A DNA stretch of 22,324 bases from Syntrophales bacterium (GTDB lineage Bacteria > Desulfobacterota > Syntrophia > Syntrophales > UBA2192): assembly GCA_025454095.1 (NCBI GenBank), contig JALOPC010000001.1, positions 1 through 22,324 on the forward strand. The letters run 5' to 3'. This document shows positions 1 to 9,855 of the stretch, in pieces. Within the stretch, counting starts at the first letter, position 1. Every line of letters begins with the position of its first letter. The position numbers were made by a program, and so were the translations under genes. The notes beneath the pieces were generated by a model. It was not told where the DNA came from and made no database searches. It worked only from the letters and a program-made list of their open reading frames with translations.

Positions 1-99
1 CTTCCCCTGTACAAGAAGCTCGGCATGGTGGTCGAGGGGTCCGGCGAGGAAATCGAGAACGTGGTACAGAAAACGCTTGACATCGAGGCGACGAATTGA
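1..99 (+). CDS. rpoC: 3' end of RNA polymerase beta' subunit (probable rpoC), partial
   Basis: An open frame enters from the left edge and ends at a TGA at 97-99, leaving 32 codons that read LPLYKKLGMVVEGS and then an acidic tail. The identification rests mainly on position: in proteobacteria rpoC is the gene directly upstream of rpsL. The visible residues fit the variable tail that follows the conserved LIPAGTG motif of beta', but that motif lies outside the window, so sequence support is weak. A 60-bp gap, A/T-rich at its start, separates it from rpsL. I see no terminator in the gap, so read-through from rpoBC into the str block is plausible. Confidence 0.62.
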   Translation, partial: LPLYKKLGMVVEGSGEEIENVVQKTLDIEATN

Positions 100-159
100 T
101 AAAAAATCAAACTTTCGCAAGCCCCTTCAATTTGGACAGAAAGGGATAGAAGGATTTTC

Positions 160-531
160 ATGCCGACGATCAACCAGTTAGTGCGAAAAGGAAGGCAGCA
201 GATCCGGAAGAAGACGACGACCCCCGCGCTCGTGTCCTGCCCGCAGCGCCGCGGCGTCTGCGTCCGCGTCTACACGACGACGCCCAAGAAGCCCAACTCG
301 GCGCTTCGCAAGGTGGCCCGCGTGCGCCTCACGAGCGGCTACGAGGTGACGGCCTACATCCCGGGTATCGGGCACAACCTGCAGGAGCACTCGGTCGTGC
401 TGGTCCGGGGCGGCCGTGTGAAAGACCTCCCCGGCGTGCGGTACCACATCGTCCGGGGTACCCTGGATGCCGTCGGCGTCCAGGACCGCAAGCAGGGGCG
501 GTCGAAATACGGCGCCAAGAAGCCGAGCTGA
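160..531 (+). CDS. rpsL: 30S ribosomal protein S12
   Basis: S12 lies at the decoding centre of the small subunit and helps monitor codon-anticodon fit. The 123-residue product matches the family length and carries the hallmark [18 protein letters not shown] around residues 39-56 and [13 protein letters not shown] around 84-96. K43 and K88 (K42 and K87 in mature E. coli numbering) are wild-type lysines, so no classical streptomycin-resistance substitution is seen there. D89, the residue methylthiolated by RimO in E. coli, is present. The ATG at 160 is preceded by a GAAGGA ribosome-binding site. It is the first gene of the str block, and rpsG follows after 14 bp. Confidence 0.98.
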   Translation: MPTINQLVRKGRQQIRKKTTTPALVSCPQRRGVCVRVYTTTPKKPNSALRKVARVRLTSGYEVTAYIPGIGHNLQEHSVVLVRGGRVKDLPGVRYHIVRGTLDAVGVQDRKQGRSKYGAKKPS

Positions 532-545
532 TCGGGGTTCACAGC

Positions 546-1016
546 ATGCCAAGACGACGAGAAATTCAGAAGCGACAGATCACGCCCGATGCGAAGCACG
601 GTAGCGCGCTCGTGGCGAAGTTCGTCAACAGCCTCATGAAGCAGGGCAAGAAGAGCACCGCCGAGGGCATCCTCTACGGGGCCTTCGAGATCATCGAGAA
701 GAAGACCAAGGAAGCGCCGCTGGGTGTCTTCGAAAAGGCCCTCGACAACGTCAAGCCGGTCATCGAGGTGCGCTCGCGCCGTGTCGGCGGCGCCACCTAC
801 CAGGTCCCCACGGAAGTGGCCCCCGGCCGCAGGCAGGCTCTGGCCTTCCGGTGGATCATCGGAAACTCCATGTCCCGCGCGGAGAAGACGATGCGGGAAA
901 AGCTCGCCGGCGAGCTCATGGACGCAGCGCAAAACCGTGGCGCCTCCGTGAAGAAGCGCGAGGACGTTCACAAGATGGCCGAGGCCAACAAGGCCTTCGC
1001 CCACTACCGGTTCTAG
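546..1016 (+). CDS. rpsG: 30S ribosomal protein S7
   Basis: S7 is a primary 16S rRNA binder that nucleates assembly of the head of the 30S subunit and lines the E and P sites. The 156-residue protein begins [15 protein letters not shown] and contains the conserved [20 protein letters not shown] segment (about residues 69-88). It ends in AHYRF. Its length equals the short bacterial form and lacks the C-terminal extension of E. coli K-12 S7. It starts with ATG 14 bp behind rpsL, with only a weak GGGGT as possible Shine-Dalgarno, so translational coupling to rpsL is likely. In E. coli S7 represses the str operon by binding the rpsL-rpsG gap. That gap is very short here, and I cannot see an equivalent structure. 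Confidence 0.98.
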   Translation: MPRRREIQKRQITPDAKHGSALVAKFVNSLMKQGKKSTAEGILYGAFEIIEKKTKEAPLGVFEKALDNVKPVIEVRSRRVGGATYQVPTEVAPGRRQALAFRWIIGNSMSRAEKTMREKLAGELMDAAQNRGASVKKREDVHKMAEANKAFAHYRF

Positions 1017-1046
1017 CGTTCTTTTACAACAGTTGGGTGTTTCATC

Positions 1047-3122
1047 GTGGCACGGCAGACCGCACTCGAGAATGTCCGTAACATCGGCATCATGGCGCAT
1101 ATCGATGCGGGCAAGACGACCGTGACCGAGCGCATCCTCTACTACACGGGCATCTCCTACAAGATGGGGGAGGTCCACGACGGCACGGCCGTCATGGACT
1201 TCATGGAGCAGGAGCAGGAACGGGGCATCACGATCACCTCGGCCGCCACCACGTGCTCCTGGCGCAACTGCCGCGTCAACATCATCGACACGCCCGGCCA
1301 CGTGGACTTCACGATCGAGGTGGAGCGTTCGCTCCGGGTCCTCGACGGGGCCGTGGCGCTTTTCACGGCCGTGGAAGGCGTCGAGCCCCAGTCCGAGACG
1401 GTCTGGCGGCAGGCGGATCGCTACCGGGTCCCCCGCATCGCCTTCATCAACAAGATGGACCGCGTGGGCGCCGAGTTTGCGAAGGCCGTCGAGATGATCC
1501 GGGACCGTTTGGGCGCCAACGCCGTGCCGGTCCAGATTCCCGTCGGCGCTGAGGAGAAATTCCGCGGCATCGTCGATCTCATCGCCATGCAGGCGATGAT
1601 GTACGATGTCGACGGCCTCGGGTCGGAGTTCTCGATCCGGGACATCCCGGCCGAGATCCGCGACGAGGCCCGTGCAGCGCGAGAGAAGCTCATCGAGTCC
1701 CTGGCGGACGTCGATGACGCGATCATGCAGAAATACCTGGAAGGCGCAGCGATCAGCCGCGAGGAGATCGTGGCCGCGCTCCGGAGACAGACTCTCACCA
1801 TGAAAGTCGTCCCGGTATGCTGCGGCGCCGCCTTCAAGAACAAAGGGATCCAACCGCTCCTGGACGCGGTCGTCGATTTCCTCCCCTCTCCGGCGGACAT
1901 GCCGCCGGTGACCGGGAAGGGACCGAAAGACGCCGAGGTCTCGCGGGCGGCAAGCGACGACGAGCCTTTCGCTGCGCTCGCTTTCAAAATTGTCACGGAC
2001 CCCTACGTCGGGCAGCTCACTTACTTCCGGGTGTACTCGGGGGTGCTCGATGCGGGTTCCTACATCTTCAACGCGACGAAGAAAAAAAGAGAGCGTGTCG
2101 GCCGCATCCTCAAGATGCACGCCAACAAGCGCGAGGACATCAAGGAGGCCCGGACAGGCGACATCGTGGCCGCCGTGGGTCTCTCGTCGACGGCGACGGG
2201 CGACACGCTGTGCCACCCGAATCACCCGACCGTCCTCGAGACCCTGAGCTTCCCCGAGCCGGTCATCGCCATCGCCATCGAGCCGAAGACGAAGGCCGAC
2301 GAAGAGAAGATGGGGACGGCCCTGGAGAAGATCCAGAAGGAGGACCCCTCCTTCAGGGTCAAGGTGGACCGGGAGACGGGCCAGACGCTGATTTCGGGGA
2401 TGGGCGAGCTCCACCTCGAGATCATCGTGGACCGCCTCTCCAGGGAATTCGGGCTGGGGGCCAACATCGGGCAGCCCCAGGTGGCCTACAAGGAAACGAT
2501 CCGCAAGGCCGTCCGCACGGAAGGGCGGTTCATCCGGCAGTCCGGCGGCCGGGGCCAGTTCGGCCATGTGTGGCTCGAGGTCGCGCCCAACGAGTCGGGC
2601 AAGGGCCTGACGTTCGAAAACAGGATCATCGGCGGTGCGGTGCCCCGGGAGTACATTCCCGCCGTCGAAAAGGGCATCATCGAGGCGATGGAGGAGGGAG
2701 TGCTGGCCGGATACCCCGTCGTGGATGTGAAGGTGGCCGTCGTGGACGGCTCCTACCACGAGGTGGATTCGTCGGAGCTGGCATTCAAGATCGCCGCCTC
2801 CATGGGATTCAAGAGCGGGGTCAAGCGGGCCCACCCGGTCCTGCTGGAACCCGTCATGTCCGTCGAGGTCGTCGTCCCGAAGGAGTACCTGGGGGACGTG
2901 ATCGGGAACCTGACCTCGCGGCGCGGCAAGATCGTCTCCATCGAGAGCCGGCCCGGCTCCGAGGCGATCGAGGCCGAGGTCCCGTTGGCCGAGATGTTCG
3001 GCTACGCCACGGACCTGCGGTCCAAGACTCAGGGGCGGGCCACCTACACGATGCAGTTTCTGAACTACGCCACCGTGTCGGAGGATCGGGCCCGGGACAT
3101 CATCGAGAAGAAAAAGAACTGA
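1047..3122 (+). CDS. fusA: Elongation factor G
   Basis: EF-G is the GTPase that drives translocation and, with RRF, ribosome recycling in the cytoplasm. The 691-residue product has the G1 motif AHIDAGKT (17-24), the RGITI switch I segment (about 59-63), G3 DTPGH (81-85) and G4 NKMD (135-138). The C-terminal half keeps the domain IV/V signatures [11 protein letters not shown] and [15 protein letters not shown]. The start is a GTG at 1047, from which the usual [22 protein letters not shown]-terminus follows in register. No good Shine-Dalgarno stands before it. Deltaproteobacteria often carry additional EF-G paralogues, but location in the str block and full motif conservation support the canonical factor. 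Confidence 0.97.
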   Translation: MARQTALENVRNIGIMAHIDAGKTTVTERILYYTGISYKMGEVHDGTAVMDFMEQEQERGITITSAATTCSWRNCRVNIIDTPGHVDFTIEVERSLRVLDGAVALFTAVEGVEPQSETVWRQADRYRVPRIAFINKMDRVGAEFAKAVEMIRDRLGANAVPVQIPVGAEEKFRGIVDLIAMQAMMYDVDGLGSEFSIRDIPAEIRDEARAAREKLIESLADVDDAIMQKYLEGAAISREEIVAALRRQTLTMKVVPVCCGAAFKNKGIQPLLDAVVDFLPSPADMPPVTGKGPKDAEVSRAASDDEPFAALAFKIVTDPYVGQLTYFRVYSGVLDAGSYIFNATKKKRERVGRILKMHANKREDIKEARTGDIVAAVGLSSTATGDTLCHPNHPTVLETLSFPEPVIAIAIEPKTKADEEKMGTALEKIQKEDPSFRVKVDRETGQTLISGMGELHLEIIVDRLSREFGLGANIGQPQVAYKETIRKAVRTEGRFIRQSGGRGQFGHVWLEVAPNESGKGLTFENRIIGGAVPREYIPAVEKGIIEAMEEGVLAGYPVVDVKVAVVDGSYHEVDSSELAFKIAASMGFKSGVKRAHPVLLEPVMSVEVVVPKEYLGDVIGNLTSRRGKIVSIESRPGSEAIEAEVPLAEMFGYATDLRSKTQGRATYTMQFLNYATVSEDRARDIIEKKKN

Positions 3123-3165
3123 GGCACAGGGCCAAGTAACTCAACATCGATCATTATACGGAAGG

Positions 3166-3182
3166 TAAGGAGGTAACTGGAG
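3166..3182 (+). promoter_or_regulatory. Extended Shine-Dalgarno of tuf
   Basis: Bases 3166-3174 read TAAGGAGGT, an uninterrupted 9-base match to the 3' end of bacterial 16S rRNA (anti-SD ACCUCCUUA). The spacing is 9 nt from the GGAGG core to the tuf ATG at 3183, and a second GGAG (3179-3182) abuts the start. Among the ribosome-binding sites I examined in this window it is the most complete. This fits the known need for very high EF-Tu synthesis. Confidence 0.8.
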
Positions 3183-4376
<1,194 letters not shown>

Positions 4377-4397
4377 GCGGAGGGTTAAGAACGGATC

Positions 4398-4706
4398 ATG
4401 GCTGATCAGAAGATTCGAATCCGTCTGAAGGCGTACGACTACAAGCTGCTGGATCGGTCCGCCGAGGACATCGTTGACACGGCGAAGCGCACCGGTGCTC
4501 GCGTTGCGGGTCCCATCCCGCTTCCCACGATGATCAACAAGTTCTGCGTCAACCGCTCGCCGCACGTGGACAAGAAGTCCCGGGAGCAGTTCGAGGTGAG
4601 GACCCACAAGCGGCTCATCGACATCATTGATCCCACGCAGGCCACGGTGGATGCCCTGATGAAGCTGGATCTGTCCGCCGGGGTCGATGTGGAAATCAAG
4701 TTGTAA
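4398..4706 (+). CDS. rpsJ: 30S ribosomal protein S10
   Basis: S10 is a late-assembly head protein of the 30S subunit. In many bacteria it also binds NusG and NusB in transcription-translation coupling and rRNA antitermination. The 102-residue product begins [19 protein letters not shown] and contains GPIPLPT (39-45) and the conserved RTHKRLIDI (about 68-76), matching the family over its full length. A GGAGG at 4379-4383 precedes the ATG with a rather long 14-nt spacer. The gene sits directly behind tuf and is cut off from rplC by a strong terminator-like hairpin. It may therefore belong to the str transcription unit rather than to the S10 block proper. Confidence 0.98.
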   Translation: MADQKIRIRLKAYDYKLLDRSAEDIVDTAKRTGARVAGPIPLPTMINKFCVNRSPHVDKKSREQFEVRTHKRLIDIIDPTQATVDALMKLDLSAGVDVEIKL

Positions 4707-4719
4707 CGCGTGACGACAC

Positions 4720-4757
4720 GGAGATGGGCGGGGTGCGCCCCGGTCCATCTCCTTTTT
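4720..4757 (+). terminator. Intrinsic-terminator-like hairpin between rpsJ and rplC
   Basis: An 8-bp perfect outer stem (GGAGATGG at 4720-4727 with CCATCTCC at 4745-4752) encloses an inner 5-bp stem (CGGGG 4729-4733 with CCCCG 4738-4742) capped by a TGCG tetraloop. The two stems are separated by a small internal loop (G4728 against G4743 and T4744). Five T residues follow at once (4753-4757). This is the classical form of a Rho-independent terminator or attenuator. Only 37 bp remain before the rplC ATG, which leaves little room for a separate promoter. Partial read-through or regulated antitermination is therefore more likely than a hard stop. Confidence 0.82.
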
Positions 4758-4794
4758 CGTTCCCTCACGCACAGCCAGCGCGGAAGTGGATGCT

Positions 4795-5427
4795 ATGGAA
4801 AAGGGATTGATAGGCAGAAAGTTGGGGATGACCCAGATCTTCGCCGCCGACGGGGCCTCGGTGCCCGTGACGGTGATCGAGGCGGGCCCCTGTTACGTGA
4901 TCCAGAAAAAGACCGAAGAGTCGGACGGCTACAACGCCGTGCAGCTCGGGTTCGACCGCAAGCGGCAGAGCAACGTGACGAAGCCCCTGCAGGGCCACTT
5001 CGCCAAGGCCGACCGGGGGTTCTTCCGGGTGCTGCGCGAGTTCAAGATGCAGGCGGCCGCCGAGCTCGAACTGGGCCAGGAACTGACGGCGTCCATGTTC
5101 GAAGTGGGCGATTACGTCGACGTCACCGGGACGAGCAAGGGACGCGGGTTTGCCGGCGGCGTGAAGCGGCACGGCTTCCGCGGCGGCAAGGCCTCCCACG
5201 GCTCCATGTTCCACCGGGCCCCGGGCTCCATCGGCGCCAGCGCCGCTCCCTCGCGCGTCTTCAAGGGGCAGCGGCTGCCGGGCCACATGGGCGATGCGCG
5301 CAAGACGGTGCAGAACCTCCGCATCGTGGGGGTGCGCCCCGAGCTGAACGTCATCCTCGTCAAGGGCGCGGTCCCGGGGAGCAAGAACGGGATCGTCGTC
5401 ATCAAGAACGCCGTCAAAAAGAGCTGA
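4795..5427 (+). CDS. rplC: 50S ribosomal protein L3
   Basis: L3 binds 23S rRNA early in assembly and sends a loop towards the peptidyl transferase centre. The product begins MEKGLIGRKLGMTQIF and holds the typical RGFAGGVKRHGFRGG and SHGSMFHRAPGSIG segments (about residues 115-145). From the ATG at 4795 it is 210 aa. A GTG at 4786 would add MDA, but the GGAAGTGG at 4782-4789 overlaps that codon and is well placed for the ATG. The E. coli GQNQTP stretch, which holds the glutamine methylated by PrmB, reads GASAAP here, so that modification is not expected. It is the first gene after the hairpin at 4720-4757, with rplD 23 bp downstream. Confidence 0.97.
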   Translation: MEKGLIGRKLGMTQIFAADGASVPVTVIEAGPCYVIQKKTEESDGYNAVQLGFDRKRQSNVTKPLQGHFAKADRGFFRVLREFKMQAAAELELGQELTASMFEVGDYVDVTGTSKGRGFAGGVKRHGFRGGKASHGSMFHRAPGSIGASAAPSRVFKGQRLPGHMGDARKTVQNLRIVGVRPELNVILVKGAVPGSKNGIVVIKNAVKKS

Positions 5428-5450
5428 GAAGCAACTGGAGCGAGCAAGCC

Positions 5451-6071
5451 ATGCCAGTGGTGAGTGTATACGATATCGAGAAAAACAAGGTGGCCGAGGT
5501 GGCGCTCAACGACGCCGTCTTCGGGGCCGAGGTGAACCGTGACGTCATCTACGAGGTCGTCCGGATGCAGATGGCCGCGAAGCGGCAGGGCACCCACGAC
5601 ACCAAGGAGCGCGGCGAGATCCGCGGCGGCGGCAAGAAGCCCTGGCGCCAGAAGGGCACCGGCCGGGCCCGCGTGGGCACCACCCGCTCCCCCCTCTGGA
5701 GGGGCGGCGGAACGGTCTTCGGGCCCACGCCGAGGGACTACTCCTTCACGGTGCCCAAGAAGGTGCGCAGGCTCGCCCTCATCTCGGCGCTCAGCATGAA
5801 GGTCCGGGAGGAGAAGCTCCTGGTGCTGAAGGACTTCCCCCTGGCCGAGGTGAAGACGAAGAAGTTCAAGGAGGTCCTCGACCGCTTCGGGCTGAAAAAG
5901 ACACTCGTCGTGATCGGCGAGGCCGACAGGGTTCTCGAGATGTCCTCCCGGAACCTCCCCGACGTGAAAATGATGCGATGCGAGGGCATCAATGTGTATG
6001 ATCTTCTCAAGTACGACAGCCTCGTGCTTCTGGAGCCTTCGATCCAAAAGATAGAGGGGGCGCTGGCATAA
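5451..6071 (+). CDS. rplD: 50S ribosomal protein L4
   Basis: L4 is an early 23S rRNA binder whose extended loop lines the peptide exit tunnel. In E. coli it also represses its own S10 operon by causing attenuation and blocking translation. The product is 206 aa from the ATG at 5451, chosen because a GGAG (5437-5440) lies 10 nt upstream and the start [14 protein letters not shown] is family-like. The tunnel loop is visible as [20 protein letters not shown] (about residues 62-81), followed by [10 protein letters not shown]. Its stop codon overlaps the ATG of rplW by one base (TAATG). Presence of L4 just downstream of a terminator-like hairpin makes autogenous attenuation a reasonable but untested idea. 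Confidence 0.97.
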   Translation: MPVVSVYDIEKNKVAEVALNDAVFGAEVNRDVIYEVVRMQMAAKRQGTHDTKERGEIRGGGKKPWRQKGTGRARVGTTRSPLWRGGGTVFGPTPRDYSFTVPKKVRRLALISALSMKVREEKLLVLKDFPLAEVKTKKFKEVLDRFGLKKTLVVIGEADRVLEMSSRNLPDVKMMRCEGINVYDLLKYDSLVLLEPSIQKIEGALA

Positions 6072-6355
6072 TGGAACTCCATCAGATCATCCGACGGCCG
6101 CTTGTGACCGAAAAGACGACCCTCATGCGCGAGGGCAACCAGTACATCTTCGAGGTGGACCCGCGGGCCAACAAGATCGAGATCGAGAAGGCCGTGGAGA
6201 AACTCTTCAAGGTGAAGGTGGTCGGCGTGCGGACCCAGAACGTCCTGGGGAAGCAGAAGCGCTACGGGCGCCTCATGGGCAAGAAGAGCGACTGGAAGAA
6301 GGCCATCGTCACGGTGGCGCCCGGCAGCTCCATCGAGATATTCGACAAAGTCTAG
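6071..6355 (+). CDS. rplW: 50S ribosomal protein L23
   Basis: L23 sits at the mouth of the peptide exit tunnel and is the docking site for trigger factor and signal recognition particle. The 94-residue product starts [17 protein letters not shown] and has the usual NKIEIEKAVEKLFKVKVV helix-strand segment (about residues 34-51) and GRLMGKKSDWKKAIVT near the C-terminus. Its ATG overlaps the rplD stop by one base. A GAGGGGG inside the end of rplD (6054-6060) supplies the ribosome-binding site, so the two genes are translationally coupled. Confidence 0.97.
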   Translation: MELHQIIRRPLVTEKTTLMREGNQYIFEVDPRANKIEIEKAVEKLFKVKVVGVRTQNVLGKQKRYGRLMGKKSDWKKAIVTVAPGSSIEIFDKV

Positions 6356-6372
6356 GATAAGGACAACGACCC

Positions 6373-7200
6373 ATGGCGATCAAAACCATGAAGCCCACGA
6401 CACCGTCCCGGCGGTACCAGACCTACTCGACCTTCGAGGAGATCACCTCGACGGAGCCCGAGAAGAGCCTGACGAAACCGGTCAAGAAAACGGGCGGCCG
6501 CAACAACGCCGGCCGCATGACGAGCCGCCACCGCGGCGGCGGGCACAAGCGCAAGTACCGCGTGGTGGACTTCCGCCGCGAGAAGACGGACATCCCGGCG
6601 AAGGTGAAGACCATCGAGTACGACCCGAACCGCTCGGCGCGCATTGCGCTGGTGAGCTACGCCGACGGCGAGAAGCGCTACATCGTGGCCCCCGTGGACC
6701 TCAAGGTGGGCGACCCGGTCATCACGAGCGCCGCGGCCGACATCAAGCCCGGCAACGCCATGCCGCTGCGCAACATCCCCCTGGGATCGCTCATCCACAA
6801 CATCGAGCTGCGTCCCGGCAAGGGGGGCCAGATGGTCCGCTCCGCCGGCACCTACGCGCAGCTCATGGCCAAGGAAGGCGCCTACGCCCAGGTGCGGCTC
6901 CCCTCGGGCGAGGTCCGGAAGGTCCACATCGAGTGCAAGGCCACGATCGGCCAGGTGGGCAATGTCACGCACGAGGGCGTCAGCATCGGCAAGGCGGGGC
7001 GTACCCGCTGGCTGGGCCAGAAGCCCCGGGTGCGCGGCGTCGCCATGAACCCCATCGACCACCCCATGGGCGGCGGCGAAGGCAAGACCTCCGGCGGCCG
7101 TCATCCCTGTACCCCCTGGGGCGTGCCGACGAAGGGCTACAAGACGCGCAAGAACAAGACCACCGATAAATACATCATCAAGAAGAGGGACAAGAAATAG
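6373..7200 (+). CDS. rplB: 50S ribosomal protein L2
   Basis: L2 is one of the most conserved large-subunit proteins, required for subunit association and for the peptidyl transferase region. The 275-residue product begins [15 protein letters not shown] and includes the [20 protein letters not shown] segment (41-60) and the C-terminal [14 protein letters not shown]230 in that motif corresponds to the functionally important H229 of E. coli L2. The second His of the E. coli DHPHGGG is Met here, a variant I have seen in other bacteria. An AAGGA at 6359-6363 lies 9 nt before the ATG. The terminal TAG overlaps the GTG start of rpsS by one base. Confidence 0.98.
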   Translation: MAIKTMKPTTPSRRYQTYSTFEEITSTEPEKSLTKPVKKTGGRNNAGRMTSRHRGGGHKRKYRVVDFRREKTDIPAKVKTIEYDPNRSARIALVSYADGEKRYIVAPVDLKVGDPVITSAAADIKPGNAMPLRNIPLGSLIHNIELRPGKGGQMVRSAGTYAQLMAKEGAYAQVRLPSGEVRKVHIECKATIGQVGNVTHEGVSIGKAGRTRWLGQKPRVRGVAMNPIDHPMGGGEGKTSGGRHPCTPWGVPTKGYKTRKNKTTDKYIIKKRDKK

Positions 7201-7481
7201 TGGCACGCTCAATCAAGAAAGGTCCGTACATCGAGGCGAAGCTTGCGGAGAAAGTCCGGAGAGCCGAAGCGGGCGGGGACCGGGGGGTCATCAAGACCTG
7301 GTCGCGCCGCTCCACCGTCACCCCTGAGTTCATCGGGTACACCTTTGCCGTGCACAACGGCAAGAAGTTCATCCCCGTGTTCGTCACGGAGAACATGGTG
7401 GGCCACAAGCTCGGGGAGTTCGCGCCGACGAGGACATTCTTCAGCCACGCAGGCGACCGCAAGACCAAGGTGCGCAAGTAG
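7200..7481 (+). CDS. rpsS: 30S ribosomal protein S19
   Basis: S19 forms a heterodimer with S13 in the head of the 30S subunit and contacts A-site tRNA and the intersubunit bridge. The 93-residue product begins [15 protein letters not shown] and contains [21 protein letters not shown] (about 33-53) and [13 protein letters not shown] near the C-terminus, all typical. The start is GTG at 7200, sharing its first base with the rplB stop codon. The GAGGGA at 7185-7190 inside rplB is spaced 9 nt from it, so translation is coupled to L2. Confidence 0.97.
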   Translation: MARSIKKGPYIEAKLAEKVRRAEAGGDRGVIKTWSRRSTVTPEFIGYTFAVHNGKKFIPVFVTENMVGHKLGEFAPTRTFFSHAGDRKTKVRK

Positions 7482-7524
7482 TCGCCGCAGGCGGTGAAAC
7501 GGGAAAACCGGAGACAGGGACGTC

Positions 7525-7857
7525 ATGGAAGCAAAAGCAGTAGCACGATTCGTGAGGATATCGCCGCAGAAGGCGCGGCTCGTCGTCGATCTTGTCCGGG
7601 GCCTGAAGGTCGAGGAGGCCGACCGGATCCTGGCCTTTTCGCGCAAGCGGGCCGCCGGGCTCGTGAAGAAGGTGCTCAAGAGCGCCCTGGCCAACGCGAC
7701 GCAGAACCCGAACATCGACGAGAAGATTCTCTTCGTGAAGGAGATCTTCGTGGACCAGGGGCCGGCCATGAAGCGCCACAAGGCGAAGACCATGGGGCGC
7801 GTGGCGCCCATCAAGCGCCGGATGAGCCACATCACCGTCGTACTCGACGAGCAGTAA
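7525..7857 (+). CDS. rplV: 50S ribosomal protein L22
   Basis: L22 has a globular domain on the ribosome surface and a long beta-hairpin that forms part of the exit-tunnel constriction with L4. The product is 110 aa, a normal length, beginning [20 protein letters not shown]. The hairpin segment [18 protein letters not shown] (about residues 82-99) is intact, with no deletion of the kind that gives macrolide resistance. The ATG at 7525 follows an AGGGA a few bases upstream. The 43-bp gap behind rpsS shows nothing recognisable. Confidence 0.97.
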   Translation: MEAKAVARFVRISPQKARLVVDLVRGLKVEEADRILAFSRKRAAGLVKKVLKSALANATQNPNIDEKILFVKEIFVDQGPAMKRHKAKTMGRVAPIKRRMSHITVVLDEQ

Positions 7858-7876
7858 GACGAAGGAGGATTGGATC

Positions 7877-8524
7877 TTGGGTCAGAAGGTAAACCCGATC
7901 GGACTGAGGCTGGGGATCAACAAGGGCTGGAGCTCGAAGTGGTTCGCCGAGAAGAACTACGGCACCCTCGTCCACCAGGACATCAAGCTCCGCAAGTTCC
8001 TGAAAAAGAAATTTTACCACGCGGGCATCTCGAAGATCGAGATCGAGCGGGCCGCCGACAAGGCGAAGGTGAACATCCACGCCGCCCGCCCCGGCATCAT
8101 CATCGGCAAGAAGGGCTCCGAGATCGAGAAGCTCAAGAAGGACCTCGACGGGATGACCGGCGGCGAGACGATCATCAACATCATGGAAGTCCGCAAGCCC
8201 GAGATCGACGCCCAGCTCGTGGCCGAGAACGTGGCGCTGCAGCTCGAGCGGCGGATCGCCTTTAGGCGGGCCATGAAGAAGAGCGTGACCTCGGCCCTGA
8301 AGTTCGGCGCCAAGGGCATCCGCATCACCTGCTCGGGCCGCCTCGGGGGCGCCGAGATGTCCCGGACGGAGTGGTACCGCGAGGGCAAGGTGCCCCTGCA
8401 CACCCTGCGGGCCGACATCGACTACGGCTTTGCCGAGGCGAGGACGACCTACGGGGCCATCGGGGTCAAGGTGCTCATCTATCACGGGGACGTGCTGCCG
8501 GACAAGAAGCAGGCCAGCGCATAA
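7877..8524 (+). CDS. rpsC: 30S ribosomal protein S3
   Basis: S3 lies at the mRNA entry tunnel and contributes to ribosomal helicase activity and initiation fidelity. The 215-residue product begins [19 protein letters not shown] type II KH domain carries the GKKG loop at residues 77-80 (within [12 protein letters not shown]), and the C-terminal domain has the typical [19 protein letters not shown] segment. The start codon is TTG at 7877. It is fixed by an excellent AAGGAGG at 7862-7868 with 8-nt spacing and by the conserved N-terminus beginning exactly there. Confidence 0.97.
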   Translation: MGQKVNPIGLRLGINKGWSSKWFAEKNYGTLVHQDIKLRKFLKKKFYHAGISKIEIERAADKAKVNIHAARPGIIIGKKGSEIEKLKKDLDGMTGGETIINIMEVRKPEIDAQLVAENVALQLERRIAFRRAMKKSVTSALKFGAKGIRITCSGRLGGAEMSRTEWYREGKVPLHTLRADIDYGFAEARTTYGAIGVKVLIYHGDVLPDKKQASA

Positions 8525-8557
8525 GACTGTGGAGTCAGGGAATCAGGAGACATAACC

Positions 8558-8980
8558 ATGCTCAGCCCGAAACGCATCAAGTTCAGGAAGATCCAGAAGG
8601 GGAGACTGGGCGGTAAGGCCACCAAGGGAAGCGAGGTGTCCTTCGGCCAGTACGGGCTCCAGGCCATGGCGCCGGGCCGGATCACGGCCCAGCAGATCGA
8701 GAGCGCCCGTGTCGCCATGACGCGCCACATCAAGCGCGGCGGGAAGATCTGGATCCGCATTTTCCCCCACAAGTCCTTCACGAGAAAGCCCGCCGAGACC
8801 CGCATGGGGAAGGGCAAGGGCGCCCCGGAAGGGTGGATCGCGACCGTGAGGCCCGGCACCGTCATGTACGAGATGGAGGGCGTCACCCCGGAGGTGGCCA
8901 AGGAGGCCTTCCGGCTGGCGGCCAACAAGCTGCCCATTCCGACGAAATTCTTGACGAGGGATATCTTCGATGAAGAGTAA
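8558..8980 (+). CDS. rplP: 50S ribosomal protein L16
   Basis: L16 binds near the A-site tRNA and is important for late 50S maturation. The 140-residue product opens [16 protein letters not shown] and has the [17 protein letters not shown] and RMGKGKG motifs (about 62-88). R82 corresponds to E. coli R81, the arginine hydroxylated by RoxA (YcfD); whether the modification occurs here cannot be told. An AGGAG at 8545-8549 precedes the ATG by 8 nt. The 3' end overlaps the start of rpmC by 11 bases. Confidence 0.97.
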   Translation: MLSPKRIKFRKIQKGRLGGKATKGSEVSFGQYGLQAMAPGRITAQQIESARVAMTRHIKRGGKIWIRIFPHKSFTRKPAETRMGKGKGAPEGWIATVRPGTVMYEMEGVTPEVAKEAFRLAANKLPIPTKFLTRDIFDEE

Positions 8981-9164
8981 GGACATCAAGGACCTGAGTG
9001 TCGATGAGCTCCGGGTGAAGGAGCGGGATCTCACGGACGAGCTCTTCCGGTTGAAAATCCGCCACACGACGGGGCAGCTGGACTCCCCCGCGGCGCTGAA
9101 GAATGTCCGCCGGGACATCGCCCGCATCAAAACCGCCATGAAGCAGAAGGAGCTGCAGAAATAG
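8970..9164 (+). CDS. rpmC: 50S ribosomal protein L29
   Basis: L29 is a small two-helix protein beside L23 at the exit-tunnel rim and takes part in contacts with nascent-chain factors. The 64-residue product [20 protein letters not shown] has the family pattern, including the [17 protein letters not shown] segment (about 24-40) and the final helix with [14 protein letters not shown]. The ATG at 8970 lies within the last codons of rplP in a different frame. A GAGGG at 8956-8960 provides a ribosome-binding site 9 nt upstream. Overlap suggests tight coupling with L16. Confidence 0.96.
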   Translation: MKSKDIKDLSVDELRVKERDLTDELFRLKIRHTTGQLDSPAALKNVRRDIARIKTAMKQKELQK

Positions 9165-9166
9165 GT

Positions 9167-9424
9167 ATGGACCAGAGGGGAAACAAGCGGACCATCAAGG
9201 GAGTCGTCGTCAGCGACACGATGGACAAGACCGTCGTCGTGAAGACCGAGCGGCTCGTCAAGCACACGGGTTTCCGGAAATACGTGCGGCAGCACCAGAA
9301 GTACAAGGCCCATGACGAGCGCAACGAGTGCGGCGTGGGCGACACGGTGCTGATCGTGGAGTCCCGTCCTCTGAGCCGGGATAAGCGCTGGAGAGTGCGT
9401 GAAATCCTGGAAAAAGCGAAGTAG
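9167..9424 (+). CDS. rpsQ: 30S ribosomal protein S17
   Basis: S17 is a primary 16S rRNA binder with an OB fold, important for assembly of the 30S body. The 85-residue product contains the typical [18 protein letters not shown] segment (12-29), [19 protein letters not shown] and [19 protein letters not shown]. Its ATG at 9167 lies two bases behind the rpmC stop, with an AAGGAG at 9147-9152 inside rpmC. It is the last gene of the S10 block; 39 bp follow before rplN with no terminator. Confidence 0.97.
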   Translation: MDQRGNKRTIKGVVVSDTMDKTVVVKTERLVKHTGFRKYVRQHQKYKAHDERNECGVGDTVLIVESRPLSRDKRWRVREILEKAK

Positions 9425-9463
9425 CCCGGGGTCGGAAACAGCAGGGTTGAACGGGGTGTCGAT

Positions 9464-9832
9464 ATGATTCAGATGCGTACCATTTTGAACGCCGCAGATA
9501 ACTCGGGTGCCAAGAAGGTGTCCTGCATCGGCGTGCTGGGCGGATCGCGGAAGCGAACCGCCACCGTGGGGGATGTGATCGTGGTGTCCGTCAAGGAGGC
9601 CATCCCCAACGCGAAGGTGAAGAAAGGCGACGTCATGAAGGCGGTCGTCGTCCGGACGAAGAAGGAGGTCCGGCGGACCGACGGGACGTACCTCAAGTTC
9701 GACGACAACTCGGCGGTGCTCATCAACAACCAGATGGAGCCCGTGGGGACGCGCATTTTCGGGCCCGTGGCCCGCGAGCTCCGCGCCAAACAGTTCATGA
9801 AGATCATCTCGCTGGCTCCGGAAGTGCTGTGA
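9464..9832 (+). CDS. rplN: 50S ribosomal protein L14
   Basis: L14 sits at the subunit interface, where it contributes to bridge B8 and is the contact point of the silencing factor RsfS. The 122-residue product starts [19 protein letters not shown] and contains [38 protein letters not shown] and the strongly conserved [13 protein letters not shown] and [12 protein letters not shown]-terminus. A GGGGT precedes the ATG by 6 nt. It opens the spc block. Nothing in the 39-bp gap in front looks like a promoter or terminator to me. Confidence 0.98.
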   Translation: MIQMRTILNAADNSGAKKVSCIGVLGGSRKRTATVGDVIVVSVKEAIPNAKVKKGDVMKAVVVRTKKEVRRTDGTYLKFDDNSAVLINNQMEPVGTRIFGPVARELRAKQFMKIISLAPEVL

Positions 9833-9855
9833 GCCGCAGAGGACAGGGAACGAGC

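Noticed and set aside
354..2834. Very long open frame on the - strand (826 codons) opposite rpsL, rpsG and fusA
   Set aside because: It lies antisense to three unmistakable conserved genes. Its product is rich in Arg, His, Asp, Gly and Leu, as expected from the complement of G+C-rich codons, and shows no family motif. Shadow frame.
1817..3139. + strand frame of 440 codons inside fusA in another phase
   Set aside because: Arg/Gly/Pro-rich out-of-frame translation of fusA; no motif and no plausible ribosome-binding site.
3123..3182. Possible tuf promoter in the A/T-rich fusA-tuf gap
   Set aside because: TTATAC-like boxes are present, but no acceptable -35 element lies at the right distance, so I do not list it.
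4710..5450. In-frame extension of rplD upstream through rplC to 4710
   Set aside because: The extra 247 codons overlap rplC and the hairpin and are Arg/Gly-rich. The L4 family starts at the ATG at 5451, which has its own GGAG.
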